A DNA stretch of 64,000 nt from Saccharothrix sp. ALI-22-I (GCF_001984175.1 NZ_MTQP01000057.1:158101-222100); one strand, 5' to 3'; positions 27,138-36,385 are shown, numbered from the stretch's first letter. Numbers and translations are program-made. The notes: generated by a model not told the origin, from the sequence alone.

Positions 27138-27156
27138 CCGGCCGCGTGGTGACCGA

Positions 27157-27366
27157 CTAGCTGATGACCGGCGCGCTGACCGAGGTGCTGTCGGCGAGAC
27201 CCGCGGCGACGACCGCGTACGCGCCGACGGCCAGGGTCAGACCGGCCAGCGCACGCGCGCGGGCGCCGGTCTTCGTCTTGCGGGACAGCGCCATCTCCCC
27301 GGCGGGGTGGTCGCCGTCCTGGTCCTCGCTCCAGGTGGTGACCTCGTCGTGGTTGGCGTCGCTCAT
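27157..27366 (-). CDS. Candidate LanM-associated precursor peptide without cysteine
   Basis: A 69-aa protein whose ATG overlaps the stop of the lanM gene (ATGA), so it should be translated with it. Residues 1-25 are acidic and leader-like (DEVTTWSEDQDGDHPAGE). They are followed by a basic patch (SRKTKTGARAR), a hydrophobic stretch of about 20 residues and a Ser/Thr-rich tail (DSTSVSAPVIS). There is no cysteine, so no lanthionine can form within it; at most the Ser/Thr residues could be dehydrated. A small membrane protein is the alternative, given the hydrophobic segment. Position is the main argument. Confidence 0.55.
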   Translation of the reverse strand: MSDANHDEVTTWSEDQDGDHPAGEMALSRKTKTGARARALAGLTLAVGAYAVVAAGLADSTSVSAPVIS

Positions 27367-30266
27367 CGGGGGTTCTCCTCGCGGGTGTAGGGATCGTGCA
27401 GGGATTCGAGCAGGAGTGCGGAGGGGACCTGCTCGGCGAAACCGAGGCGGAGCAAGCCGTATCCGATTCCCGAGAGCCCGGTGAGCAGACCGGCCGAGGG
27501 CACGCCCCCGGGGGTTCCGCATCGCGCTCCGTACTGGTCCAGCGCGCCGAGGACGAGTCCGGCGCGCCGGGTCAGCATGGCCGGTGCCAGACCGTGCCCG
27601 CGTTCCGCGAGGACGGTCAGGGCTTCGACCACGCCCAGCTCACCGTGGCACAGGCTCAGGTCTCGCAGTGGCTCGTGCACCGCCAAGGCGTTCAGACACC
27701 GGTCGAGGTGCAGGGTGTACGCGTCGACCGGTTGGTCAGGGTGGGCCGAGTGCGCGAGTACCGCGCCGGACAACCCGGAACACCAACTGTGATCCGCTTC
27801 GGCCACGTCGAGCAGACGTTGCCGCAGCGCGTGGTCGGCGCGCAGGTTCGCGCGACCGGCCACGCCGTGACGCCGGTCGCCGCCGGTGCGCGCGTAGCGC
27901 AGCAGCGCCCAGCCGACGCCCGCACGACCGCGGGCGAAACCGTCGCCGCCGGGGGAGGCGGTCAACAGCCGGTCGGCGTAGGCGCGGGCCAGCGTCCGGG
28001 CGGCGGGCAGGCCGCTCTCCGCCCGCACCGCCAGCATCGCGGCCAGTCCGCCCGCCCAACCCTCCACCAGGTTGGCCGGGTCCTCGCCGATCGTCTCCAC
28101 GGCGGCGGCGATGTCCACCGCGGTCCGCAGCCAGCCGCGGATCTCCGCGTCGTCCAGCAGGTTCGCCAGCCGGGCCAACGCGTAGCAGATGCCGCCCATG
28201 CCGTGGAACGCGCCGCTGCCCACGGCGACGGCCAACTCGGCGTCCTCGGCGAACGCCGCCAGCAGGCCGGGTATCGGGGCGAGCGCTTCGCGGGCGTAGT
28301 CGGTGTAGCGGGCCGCGCCGGTGAGCTTGCCCAACTGCGCCAGGAACAACGCCACGCCGGTGTAGCCGTTGGACAGTCCCGCGCCCATCGCGGCGACCGC
28401 CCAGTGTCGGTCGTCCACCAGCTCCAGGCCGACCCAGTTGACCCGGCCGTCGGCGGCGGTGGCGTGCGCGAGCACCTCGTCGGCGATACCGCACGCGGCC
28501 ACCAGCAGGCGTTGCGGGTCCGGGACGCCCGCCTCCAGCGGCGCGGTCACGCCCCGGCCGGTGCGGTGGTCCACCGGGCGCGGCCGGCTCGCCAGGCCGG
28601 CGCTGATCAGCCACTGCTGGTCGTGCTTGTCCACCTCGTCCAGCGCCGCGATCTTGGCCGCGACCGCGTCCAGACCGGATACCGGCAGCAGGTCGGGCAG
28701 GCGTTCGCCGGTGGACGTCCAGACATCGCGGCTGCCGGGCCGGGTGGTGAACAGCGGCACGTCACCCGCCCACAGGTCGCTCATCTCGTGCGGCACCAGC
28801 GCGCGCAGCACGTCCTCGTCCGGCGACTCGTCCCACAGCAGGTCCAGCGCGTCCTGGCGGGCCGCCGCGCCGCGCAGCGCGTCCGGGTGCGTCGACTCGT
28901 CCAGCAACGTCGCGTACAGCTGGGTCATCCGCGGCACGAACCGCACCGGCAGGTCGGCGAACCCGGCCAGAATCCCGTCCGACCGCGGTCCGTCCGGGCC
29001 GAGCAGTTCGGCGCGGTGGTCGTACAGCGCGTCGTAGCCGACCCGGAACCCGGCCAGCAGCGCGCCCTGGTAGTCGGCGGGCTCGGCTTCCCGGCCGTCC
29101 ACCACGGGGCGGTTGTGCGCTGGCGGCATCGGCGCGGGCTTGCGCACCAGCCGCATCCGGTCGGTGCCGGGGTGCAGCCACGCCACGCCGTCGGCCGGCA
29201 ACCGGTCGCCGTGGTCGCCGCCCATGCCGCCGATGTCCAGCGCGCCGTGCTCGCCCAGCAGCACGCGCGGCAGCACGGCGGTGCGGTGCACGGACCGGGC
29301 CAGTGCCTTGACCGCCGGGTCCTCCGGGATGCCGACCGTCGGGTGGAACAACGTCTCCACGTCGATCAGCACCGGCTGGTCGCCCGCCGCGATCAGGTTC
29401 TCGTAGTGCATGTCCGTGCCGTCCACCGCGTACAGCAGCGCGATCAGCGCGCCCAACCGGTGGTAGAACCGGCCGACCTCGGTGACGTCCGCGCACGGTG
29501 CGTGCTCCACGAACTCCAGCCACCCGTGGCCGGGCCGGGTGATCGCGCGCGGTAACCGCAGGCCGAGACCGGTGTGCCCGTCGAACCACGTCAGCAGGTC
29601 GTCGAACGCCCGGTGCAGCGCCACCGGCCGCGGCTTGTAGACGACCCGGCGGCCGTCGGCGAACGTCAGCACGGCCACCGAACGGCCGCGCGCGTGCAGG
29701 TCGCCCCGAGCGGACTCCACGTGCGCCAACGGGCCGGGGTCGCGGCCGTCGAGCAGGACCCGCACGATCTCCGGCCGGTCGAGCGCGAACCGGTCCAGCA
29801 GTTCGCGCTGCGCCTCGACCGCGTGCAGGCACGCCTGGCCGAGCAGCCGGGCCAGCACCGGGTAGCGGCCGAACAGCGTGGGCAGGTCGACGTGCCGGAC
29901 GAAGTCGGCGAACCGCTCCTGCGGTGTGTCGCCGGCGAGCCGCCCGCCGACCCGTTCCAGGTTCAGCTCCAGCACGAGGGTGCGGGCCGCGATCCGGGCC
30001 AGCCGCTTGCCCAGCGCGCGGGCGAAATCGGCGTCCAGCCGGGGGTCGCGGTCCACCGCCGCGCACACCAGCGGCCGCAGGACGGACGCGAACGCCTCGT
30101 CCCAGCTGCCGTCGGTGAAGTCAGCATGGGCCGCGGTCGCGGTGGCGCGTTCCACGAACGCGGCCCATGAGGGCCGTCCACGGGGGACGACCAGCTCCCG
30201 GGGTTTCCCGCGCACACCGCTGAGCCACCAGGTGGCTGGTTGCCGGTCTACGGCGGACGGGAACAC
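27363..30266 (-). CDS. lanM: Class II lanthionine synthetase LanM
   Basis: About 967 aa from a GTG at 30266; upstream in-frame ATGs at 30353 and 30452 are possible but yield non-conserved extensions. The dehydratase half (residues about 60-560) has VVYKPRP and DGTDMHYEN followed by VLIDVETLFHP, the kinase-like residues used for Ser/Thr phosphorylation and elimination. The cyclase half (about 580-960) has AFHGMGG and the zinc ligands in SWCSGLSG and LCHGELG, all intact. It is coupled to a 69-aa peptide gene. No exporter gene is adjacent; a secreted subtilisin lies upstream. Confidence 0.9.
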   Translation of the reverse strand: MFPSAVDRQPATWWLSGVRGKPRELVVPRGRPSWAAFVERATATAAHADFTDGSWDEAFASVLRPLVCAAVDRDPRLDADFARALGKRLARIAARTLVLELNLERVGGRLAGDTPQERFADFVRHVDLPTLFGRYPVLARLLGQACLHAVEAQRELLDRFALDRPEIVRVLLDGRDPGPLAHVESARGDLHARGRSVAVLTFADGRRVVYKPRPVALHRAFDDLLTWFDGHTGLGLRLPRAITRPGHGWLEFVEHAPCADVTEVGRFYHRLGALIALLYAVDGTDMHYENLIAAGDQPVLIDVETLFHPTVGIPEDPAVKALARSVHRTAVLPRVLLGEHGALDIGGMGGDHGDRLPADGVAWLHPGTDRMRLVRKPAPMPPAHNRPVVDGREAEPADYQGALLAGFRVGYDALYDHRAELLGPDGPRSDGILAGFADLPVRFVPRMTQLYATLLDESTHPDALRGAAARQDALDLLWDESPDEDVLRALVPHEMSDLWAGDVPLFTTRPGSRDVWTSTGERLPDLLPVSGLDAVAAKIAALDEVDKHDQQWLISAGLASRPRPVDHRTGRGVTAPLEAGVPDPQRLLVAACGIADEVLAHATAADGRVNWVGLELVDDRHWAVAAMGAGLSNGYTGVALFLAQLGKLTGAARYTDYAREALAPIPGLLAAFAEDAELAVAVGSGAFHGMGGICYALARLANLLDDAEIRGWLRTAVDIAAAVETIGEDPANLVEGWAGGLAAMLAVRAESGLPAARTLARAYADRLLTASPGGDGFARGRAGVGWALLRYARTGGDRRHGVAGRANLRADHALRQRLLDVAEADHSWCSGLSGAVLAHSAHPDQPVDAYTLHLDRCLNALAVHEPLRDLSLCHGELGVVEALTVLAERGHGLAPAMLTRRAGLVLGALDQYGARCGTPGGVPSAGLLTGLSGIGYGLLRLGFAEQVPSALLLESLHDPYTREENPR

Positions 30267-30344
30267 GCCGCACAACGTGTCACGGGCGCGCCGTGCCGCA
30301 CATGGGGGTCGTGCCCCCAGATTTGCGGACCGGACGGGCGCGGG

Positions 30345-30360
30345 ACCGCACATGTGCGGT
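30345..30360. promoter_or_regulatory. 16-bp perfect palindrome upstream of lanM
   Basis: ACCGCACATGTGCGGT is a perfect palindrome 79-94 bp before the lanM GTG. A related half-site (CCGCACATG) recurs at 30295-30303, between it and the gene. Position fits an operator for a lanM regulator, possibly the adjacent LAL protein; binding is inferred. Confidence 0.5.
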
Positions 30361-30465
30361 GTTGAATTGCGCCGCCTCCGGCGTCGCGGGCGAGGTGGGC
30401 ACCATGGCAGTGACACCGAAGTGCCCGGCCCCGTGCAGGCGGGACCGGGCACACCCCTCGGTCGG

Positions 30466-32304
30466 TCAGAAGGTCAGGTTCCAGACGTCGATGTAGCCGG
30501 TGTCGCCCGAGTACGCGTCCTGGACCCTCAGCGTCCACGTGCCGTTCGCGACCTCGGTGGAGGCGTTCACGGTGTAGGTGGCGACCACGTTGTCCGCGGA
30601 GTCGCCCGACGACGAGTTCTTCAGCCGGTACGCCGACCCGTCCGGGGCGACCAGGTCGATGACCAGGTCACCGCGGTAGGTGTGCTTGATGTCGACGCCG
30701 ACCTTCAGCGTGGACGGCGCGTTGCCGGTCCGGCCCGTCACGGCGATCGGGGACGTCACCGTGCCCAGGTCCGTGATCCGCACGTCCGTCGCGTTCTGGA
30801 ACGTGCCGGTGGGCGGCGGGGTGGTGCCGCCGCCGGCCGCGGTGACGGTCTTCGCCGCGTCCGCCAGCCCCGCGCCGCAGCCGCCGGTGCAGGTGCCGGC
30901 GAGCGGTCGGGCGTTGTTCTTGATCAGCGTCTCGATCTGCGCCGGGGTCAGGCTCGCGTTGGCCTGCGCCAGCAGCGCGGCCAGGCCGGCGATGTGCGGC
31001 GCGGCCATGCTGGTGCCCTGGTACGGCGCGTAGCTCTCGGCGCCCGGCGTGGTGGCGCCCGCGTTCACCGTGGAGAGGATGCCGTTCTGCGGCGTGGTGA
31101 TCGTGCCCGGCGTGTCGGTGCCGCGCCGGGTCTCGCCGCCCGGTGCGGTGATGTCGACCTTGGTGCCGTAGTTCGAGTAGTACGCTCGGTTGCCCTCACG
31201 GCTGCTCGCCGCGACCGCGATCACGTTGTTGCAGCTCGCCGGGGTGAAGCCGGAGATGTCGGCGTTGGAGTTGCCCGCCGCCACGACGACTGCCGTGCCG
31301 CGGCCGACGGCCGAGTTGATCGCGTTCTGGTAGGTCGAGGAGCAGGCGGACTGGCCGCCCAGGCTCATGTTGATGACCTTGGCCGGGGTGGCGTTGGCCG
31401 GTACACCGGACACCGTGCCGCCCGAGGCCCACACGATGGCGTCGGCGATGTCCGAGGTGCTGCCGCCGCACTGGGCGAGCACCCGGATCGGCTGGATCTT
31501 CGCGTCGGCGGCGATGCCCGCGATGCCCTTGCCGTTGTTGGTGGACGCGCCGATGGTGCCCGCCACGTGCGTGCCGTGCCAGCTGGAGTTGCGGTCCTGC
31601 GGCGGCACCGGGTTGCCCGCCGAGTCCGTGCCGCAGTCGCCGGTCTTCATCCAGTCGCCGTTGTCGGCAGGGTTCGAGTCACGGCCGTTGCCGTCACGCG
31701 CCCGTGCCGCGTCGGTGACGAAGTCGTAGCCCGCCACGACCTTGCTCGCCAGGTCGGAGTGCGCGACGTAGCCGGTGTCGATGACCGCGACGGTGACGCC
31801 CTGGCCGGTGGCCCTGTCCCACGCGGCGGGCACGTTCATGCCCGCGGTGGCCTCGAACAGGTCCCACTGCTTGGCGTAGTCGGTGTCGTTCGGGTCCGCC
31901 AGCGGCTGCATCATCAGGTCCGGCTCGACGTAGGCCACGTCGGGGTCGGCCTTGAACTCCTCGATGGTCCGGGCCGCGGCCGTGCCGTCGACCGTGCCGC
32001 CGAGGTCGACCACGGCGGCGCCGGTACCGAGGCGGCGCTGGAGGTTGAGGTCCCGGCCCACCTTGTCGCCCTTGGCCTTCGCGTCCCGCGCGGCGGCGGT
32101 GTCGGACTGCGCCTCGGTGGCGGTGGACTTGTAGCCGACGATCAGCCGCTCGTACGGGCGGGCATCACCAGATTGGGCGGCCAGCGCCGAGGGGTCGGCG
32201 CCGGGAGACGCCGCGGGCGCGGCGGACGCCGTCGTCGTCACGCCGGACAGCAGCGTGACCGAGACGGCAGCCGCGCACAGCGCGGAGCGTCGCAATCCGT
32301 TCAC
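30466..32304 (-). CDS. Secreted subtilisin-like serine protease (S8) with P-domain
   Basis: A 612-aa preproprotease. The GTG at 32304 (after GGAAGGAA) opens a Sec signal (NGLRRSALCAAAVSVTLLSG). A propeptide with RLIVGYKS follows. The S8 catalytic triad is complete: Asp in VAVIDTGYVAH, His in WHGTHVAGT, Ser in GTSMAAPH. The C-terminal about 120 residues form a proprotein-convertase P/Homo B domain ending GTWTLRVQDAYSGDTGY. It is secreted and probably degradative; activation of a modified peptide is possible because of the lanM neighbour but unproven. Divergent from an HTH regulator. Confidence 0.93.
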   Translation of the reverse strand: MNGLRRSALCAAAVSVTLLSGVTTTASAAPAASPGADPSALAAQSGDARPYERLIVGYKSTATEAQSDTAAARDAKAKGDKVGRDLNLQRRLGTGAAVVDLGGTVDGTAAARTIEEFKADPDVAYVEPDLMMQPLADPNDTDYAKQWDLFEATAGMNVPAAWDRATGQGVTVAVIDTGYVAHSDLASKVVAGYDFVTDAARARDGNGRDSNPADNGDWMKTGDCGTDSAGNPVPPQDRNSSWHGTHVAGTIGASTNNGKGIAGIAADAKIQPIRVLAQCGGSTSDIADAIVWASGGTVSGVPANATPAKVINMSLGGQSACSSTYQNAINSAVGRGTAVVVAAGNSNADISGFTPASCNNVIAVAASSREGNRAYYSNYGTKVDITAPGGETRRGTDTPGTITTPQNGILSTVNAGATTPGAESYAPYQGTSMAAPHIAGLAALLAQANASLTPAQIETLIKNNARPLAGTCTGGCGAGLADAAKTVTAAGGGTTPPPTGTFQNATDVRITDLGTVTSPIAVTGRTGNAPSTLKVGVDIKHTYRGDLVIDLVAPDGSAYRLKNSSSGDSADNVVATYTVNASTEVANGTWTLRVQDAYSGDTGYIDVWNLTF

Positions 32305-32523
32305 GGGGGTTGGTTCCTTCCGAATACAGGGACTTCGCCTGCCGTCGAGGGAGTCAGGGATCTGAAAACGGCTGCGAAGTGCGTGCAAGATAGGCACGAG
32401 GTCGGGCGTCGGCCCAGATGCGGAACGTGGCAGTTTCGCGTCACTGACGTGTTCTCGTCACCGCGTTGGACCGAACGGCCCAGGGGTGGGTGGGTTGTCC
32501 GGCGCATCGGGGAGAATGCGGCC

Positions 32524-33471
32524 GTGTTCGAACACCTGGGTGTCTCCGCCGAACAGGCGCGTGTGTACGAGCGTCTGGTCCGCACGGGCTCGTGCACGGC
32601 GGAGGAGGCCGGGACCCGACCGGAGCTGCTGGAGGACCTGGTCCGCCTGGGTGTGGTGCGGCGCCTCGCCGACGACGTGTGGCAGGCCGTGCAGCCGGAT
32701 CTGGCGGTGGAGATGCTGATCGCCGCGCGCGAGGACGGGCACCTGCGGGCGCGGGCGGACGCGGCCGCGCTGATGGAGGTCTACCTGCGCAACCGCGCCG
32801 AGCAGCACCACGACACGTCGATGGTCGAGGTGGTCAACGGCGCCGGTCAGGTGCGGGACGTGTGGCAGGCGCTGCTGGCCGGCGCGCGGACCGAGGTGTG
32901 CGTGCTCGACCAGCCGCCGTACATCACGCCGGTGGAGGAGCACACCGCGATGGAGCTCGACACCCGGCGGCGGCACGTGCGGTGGCGCGTCATCTACGAC
33001 CGGTCGAGCGTGGAGCTGCCCGGTCGGGCGGCCGAGATCGCGGAACTGGTCGCGTCGGGGGAGCGGGCCAGGGTGACGCCGACGCTGCCGTTCAAGCTGG
33101 CCGTGGTGGACGCGCGGGTGGCCGTGCTGCCGGTGGCCGTGCGCGGGGTGGTCTTGCCCGGGGTGGTCTTGCCCAGGGTGGTGGACCAGGTGCTGCTGAT
33201 CCGGCCGTCACCGCTGCTGGACGTGCTGGTGTCGATGTTCGACCTGTACTGGGACAACGCGATCCCGTTCAGCCCGGGTGCCTCCGGTGGCGAGGTCGAC
33301 ACGCAGTTGGTGGCGCTGCTCGCAGCGGGGCTGACGGACGAGAGCATCGCCCGGCAACTGGGACTGGGGCCGCGCACCGTGCAGCGGCGGGTGCGACAGC
33401 TGATGGACCGGTCCGGCGCCCAGACCCGGTTCCAGGCAGGCGTGCAAGCCGTGCGCCGGGGCTGGCTGTGA
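32524..33471 (+). CDS. TrmB/LuxR-like HTH transcriptional regulator
   Basis: A 315-aa regulator. The N-terminus starts VFEHLGVSAEQARVYERLV, the TrmB-type winged helix opening. A middle sensor region resembling phospholipase-D-like folds (about 110-240) follows, and the C-terminal LuxR helix-turn-helix reads LLAAGLTDESIARQLGLG, then PRTVQRRVRQLMDRSGAQTR. Proteins of this design commonly sit divergent to secreted proteases in actinobacteria, and here the 219-bp intergenic region is shared with the S8 gene, so it probably controls it. Around 33147-33182 a 15-bp near-repeat encodes VVLPGVVLPRVV. Confidence 0.82.
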   Translation: MFEHLGVSAEQARVYERLVRTGSCTAEEAGTRPELLEDLVRLGVVRRLADDVWQAVQPDLAVEMLIAAREDGHLRARADAAALMEVYLRNRAEQHHDTSMVEVVNGAGQVRDVWQALLAGARTEVCVLDQPPYITPVEEHTAMELDTRRRHVRWRVIYDRSSVELPGRAAEIAELVASGERARVTPTLPFKLAVVDARVAVLPVAVRGVVLPGVVLPRVVDQVLLIRPSPLLDVLVSMFDLYWDNAIPFSPGASGGEVDTQLVALLAAGLTDESIARQLGLGPRTVQRRVRQLMDRSGAQTRFQAGVQAVRRGWL

Positions 33472-33517
33472 CATGGCCGCTGCTCCGCAGACGGCGTCTA
33501 GGTCGCCCGGACGCGAC

Positions 33518-34069
33518 CTAGACGTCGCAATTCTCGGCTTGCGCGGCGGCGTCGCGGAACTCTTCGGGTAGCGACACCACCGTCATCTTCTCCACGGCCT
33601 CTTGCATCACCGTGACGGCCTCGGTCATGTCCTGGATGACGGTGGAGAACACGTCGGTGGTCAGCTCCGGCGCGTCGTCCACGGTCGACTTGGCCGAGAC
33701 GAACTTGTCCCGTGCCCTGGTCAGCGGTTCGGTGATGATCTCGACCGCGGTGTCGGCGGCGGGGGTCGGCGCGGGCGTCAGCTCGTCCAGGTCGTGCAGG
33801 ACGACGTTGAGCACGTCCACCACGCGGCCGAGGTTGTCGCTCACGGACTTCTTCGCCGCCGCCGGGTCGGTCTGGTTCTGGTCGAACGTCACCCCGCCCG
33901 AGGCGATCATGTAGTCCGCCACGGCGCAGAAGTTGTTCATCCAGCGCACGACCTCGGGCTTCGCCGACGCGGCCGACGACGTCGGCCCCGGCATCGGCCT
34001 GCCCGCGACCGGCGCCGCGCAGCCGGTCAGCCCGACCAGCGCCACCGCCGCCACCACCCACCGCTTCAC
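33518..34069 (-). CDS. Lipoprotein of unknown function
   Basis: A 183-aa protein from a GTG giving VKRWVVAAVALVGLTGC, a signal peptide with lipobox LTGC. The mature part is helical and charged (VVRWMNNFCAVADYMIASGG near its start; EAVEKMTVVSLPEEFRDA near its end), with two cysteines that may form a disulfide. Such extracytoplasmic helical lipoproteins are frequent in this order, with no known role. The gene is monocistronic, flanked by unrelated genes. Confidence 0.68.
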   Translation of the reverse strand: MKRWVVAAVALVGLTGCAAPVAGRPMPGPTSSAASAKPEVVRWMNNFCAVADYMIASGGVTFDQNQTDPAAAKKSVSDNLGRVVDVLNVVLHDLDELTPAPTPAADTAVEIITEPLTRARDKFVSAKSTVDDAPELTTDVFSTVIQDMTEAVTVMQEAVEKMTVVSLPEEFRDAAAQAENCDV

Positions 34070-34150
34070 AGGGGATTTGTACCTCGTGGTCACTCGATAG
34101 TGGGGCCGAACATGACAACCAGCGGAATCCTCCGCCACGATTGCCGCCTC

Positions 34151-34678
34151 ATGGCCGTCTCACTCGATGTCTCAGGCGGGATACCGGTCATCCGGATCGA
34201 CGCGCCCTCGGACACCCTCCTGCACGACGTGCGCGCGCTGCTGCCCGAGGTGGTCGACGCCCGTGCCGTCGTACTCCACGTCGGACGCGGTCTGTGCGCG
34301 ACCGACATCAAGGGGCTCGTGCGGAAGTCGGCGGCGCAGTGCGAGGCGCTGGCGGCGTCGTTGCGGGACGTGCGCGACGAGTTGGCGAACCTGCCGGTGC
34401 CGGTGGTCGCGGCGATCGGCGGCAGCGCGTCCGGTGCGGCGGCGGAGCTGGCGATGGCGTGCGACCTGCGGGTACTGGCCGCCGACGGCGGTCTCGGCCG
34501 GGTGGTGACCGGTGGCCGGGTGCTGGTGGCGCGCCGGGTGACCGCCGACGAGGCGTTGCGCACGGGGCTCGTGGACCGGGTCGTGCCGTCGTCCGCCGTG
34601 TTGTGCGCCGCGGTCGAACTCGCAAACGAGTGCAGGTCAACACGAGCGGAACGCAAGTCCTGCCGTTCGATGTCGTGA
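34151..34678 (+). CDS. Short enoyl-CoA hydratase/isomerase-like protein, probably degenerate
   Basis: A 175-aa protein with the crotonase core: ARAVVLHVGRGLCATDIKGL resembles the first oxyanion-hole loop, and PVVAAIGGSASGAAAELAMA followed by CDLRVLAADGGLG is the second. Intact crotonases are about 250-270 aa; here the C-terminal helices after TGLVDRVVP are replaced by a short unrelated tail. Active-site glutamates are not obvious. An upstream in-frame ATG at 34112 is possible. I think it is a truncated copy that may no longer be an enzyme. Confidence 0.6.
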   Translation: MAVSLDVSGGIPVIRIDAPSDTLLHDVRALLPEVVDARAVVLHVGRGLCATDIKGLVRKSAAQCEALAASLRDVRDELANLPVPVVAAIGGSASGAAAELAMACDLRVLAADGGLGRVVTGGRVLVARRVTADEALRTGLVDRVVPSSAVLCAAVELANECRSTRAERKSCRSMS

Positions 34679-34702
34679 AGTCGCACAGTTTCGTTGCCTG
34701 GA

Positions 34703-35188
34703 TCAGGCCGGCCCGTACGCCCGGGTCGCCAGGTTGCACTCCAGCCGGCTGAGCACCCTCAGGGTCTCGGCCTGCTGGTCGTCGTCCATGTCGCCGACCG
34801 TGTCCACTTCCAGTTCCTGCCACATGCGTTCGACCTCGTGGCGCAGGGCCTGGCTGGCGGGGGTCGGCTCGACGATCGTCGCGCGGCCGTCGGTCGGGTC
34901 GGGGGAGCGGCGCACGAAGCCCGCGCGTTCCAGCCGCTGCACGGTCCTGGTCATGGTCGGGGAGTCCGCGCCCAGCACGGTGCACAGGTCGGTCTGCCGC
35001 TGCGGGCCGCAGTCCCAGAGGTGCATCATCACCAGCTCCTGGCCGGGATGCAGACCTGCCTGCCTGAGCAGCTGACCGGCGACGAGGCGGTGCAATCGGG
35101 CGATGCGGAAGATGGCATGGCTGATCCGGCCGTTCTCGGCGACCTGGGGAACCGGGATTGACGTGCGCCTTTGTCCGGTCTGTGGCAT
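34703..35188 (-). CDS. MarR-family transcriptional regulator
   Basis: A 161-aa winged-helix regulator: HPGQELVMMHLWDCGPQRQT, DLCTVLGADSPTMTRTVQRL, ERAGFVRRSPDPTDGRATIV. The central helix-turn-helix and the DxRxxxV wing are typical. It is divergent from the Old Yellow Enzyme gene with a 115-bp gap carrying matched GGTTACC/GGTAACC elements. This pair (MarR plus ene-reductase) is common, and MarR probably represses the enzyme gene. Confidence 0.9.
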   Translation of the reverse strand: MPQTGQRRTSIPVPQVAENGRISHAIFRIARLHRLVAGQLLRQAGLHPGQELVMMHLWDCGPQRQTDLCTVLGADSPTMTRTVQRLERAGFVRRSPDPTDGRATIVEPTPASQALRHEVERMWQELEVDTVGDMDDDQQAETLRVLSRLECNLATRAYGPA

Positions 35189-35195
35189 AGGTCCA

Positions 35196-35281
35196 GGTTA
35201 CCCGCGGTGGATCGTGAGCGCTGTCACGTCTGACGAAGTCGGAAATAAATCCACCACACTTAGCTGTTCGAGCAGGTAACC
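35196..35281. promoter_or_regulatory. Divergent promoter with paired GGTTACC elements
   Basis: GGTTACC (35196-35202) and its complement GGTAACC (35275-35281) flank the MarR/ene-reductase intergenic region, 79 bp apart. Each is near one gene start. An AT-richer part lies between them (GGAAATAAATCC, 35241-35252). They are candidate MarR operator halves. Confidence 0.4.
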
Positions 35282-35303
35282 GCATACCTGGAGGACTACA
35301 GCG

Positions 35304-36377
35304 ATGAGCACCGCGTTCCAGCCGTTCACCCTGGCCGGCACCGAGCTGCCCAACCGGATCGTCATGGCGCCGATGACCCGCAGCCGGGCCTACGACACCG
35401 TGCCCACGCAGACGATGGCGGAGTACTACGCGCAGCGGGCGAGTGCCGGGCTGATCATCACCGAGGGCATCCAGCCGTCCGTGGTCGGCCAGGGCTACAC
35501 GTTCACCCCGGGCCTGCACAGCGACGAGCAGGTCGAGGGCTGGCGCGGCGTGACGGACGCGGTGCACGCGGCGGGCGGGCGGATCTTCGCGCAGATCATG
35601 CACAGCGGCCGGATCGGCCACCCGAGCCTGCTGCCCGACGACCTGCACCCGGTGAGCGCGTCCCCGGTGCGTGCGGAGGGCAAGGTGTTCACCGGCACCG
35701 AGATGCTCGACCTGGTCACGCCGGTCGAGCTGTCCCCGGCGGACATCGAGGCCACCATCGCCGACTTCGCCACCGCCGCGCGCAACGCGGTCGAGGCCGG
35801 GTTCGACGGGGTCGAGCTGCACGGGGCCAACGGCTACCTGCTGCACCAGTTCCTGGCCGACAACACCAACCTGCGCACCGACGAGTGGGGCGGCTCGGTG
35901 GACAACCGCATCCGGTTCGTGGTCGAGGTCGTCCGCGCGGTGTCCGAGGCGATCGGCGCGCACCGCGTCGGCCTGCGGATCTCCCCGGCCAACCAGTACA
36001 ACGACATCGCCGAGGAATCCCACCACGAGCTGTACCCGACGCTGGTCGACGCGATCAACCCGATCGGCTTGGCCTACCTGCACATCGCCGAGGCCGACGA
36101 ACGGGCGTTGACGCTGAAGCTGCGCGAGCGCTTCTCCGGCCCCCTGATCCTCAACCCGTTCACCCCCGACGGCACCACCGGCCCGGAGCACCTGGAGCTG
36201 ATCGACAACGGCACCGCCGACGCGCTGAGCTTCGGCGCCCTGTTCCTGGCCAACCCGGACCTGCCCGTCCGGCTGGCCCAGGGCGGCCCGTTCAACGCCC
36301 CGGACCAGTCGTCCTTCTTCGGCGGCACCGAGAAGGGGTACACCGACTACCCGGCCCTGGCCACCGCCTCCGCCTGA
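35304..36377 (+). CDS. Old Yellow Enzyme-type alkene reductase
   Basis: A 357-aa FMN-dependent ene-reductase. Seen: LPNRIVMAPMTRSRA at the start, FAQIMHSGRIGHPS, DGVELHGANGYLLHQFLADN, and GALFLANPDLP near the end. Active-site residues of the NemA/xenobiotic reductase group are in place. It reduces activated C=C bonds using NADPH, often in response to electrophiles. GGAGG precedes the ATG. A 17-bp stem terminator follows directly. Confidence 0.92.
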   Translation: MSTAFQPFTLAGTELPNRIVMAPMTRSRAYDTVPTQTMAEYYAQRASAGLIITEGIQPSVVGQGYTFTPGLHSDEQVEGWRGVTDAVHAAGGRIFAQIMHSGRIGHPSLLPDDLHPVSASPVRAEGKVFTGTEMLDLVTPVELSPADIEATIADFATAARNAVEAGFDGVELHGANGYLLHQFLADNTNLRTDEWGGSVDNRIRFVVEVVRAVSEAIGAHRVGLRISPANQYNDIAEESHHELYPTLVDAINPIGLAYLHIAEADERALTLKLRERFSGPLILNPFTPDGTTGPEHLELIDNGTADALSFGALFLANPDLPVRLAQGGPFNAPDQSSFFGGTEKGYTDYPALATASA

Positions 36378-36385
36378 TCTCACCC

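Noticed and set aside
30267..30452. Upstream extension of lanM to the first ATG
   Set aside because: The added residues are Arg/Pro/Cys-rich, overlap the palindrome and lack LanM similarity.
29878..32523. Long plus-strand extension in front of the TrmB/LuxR-like regulator
   Set aside because: It runs antisense through lanM and the S8 protease and has no domain; the regulator starts at the GTG at 32524.
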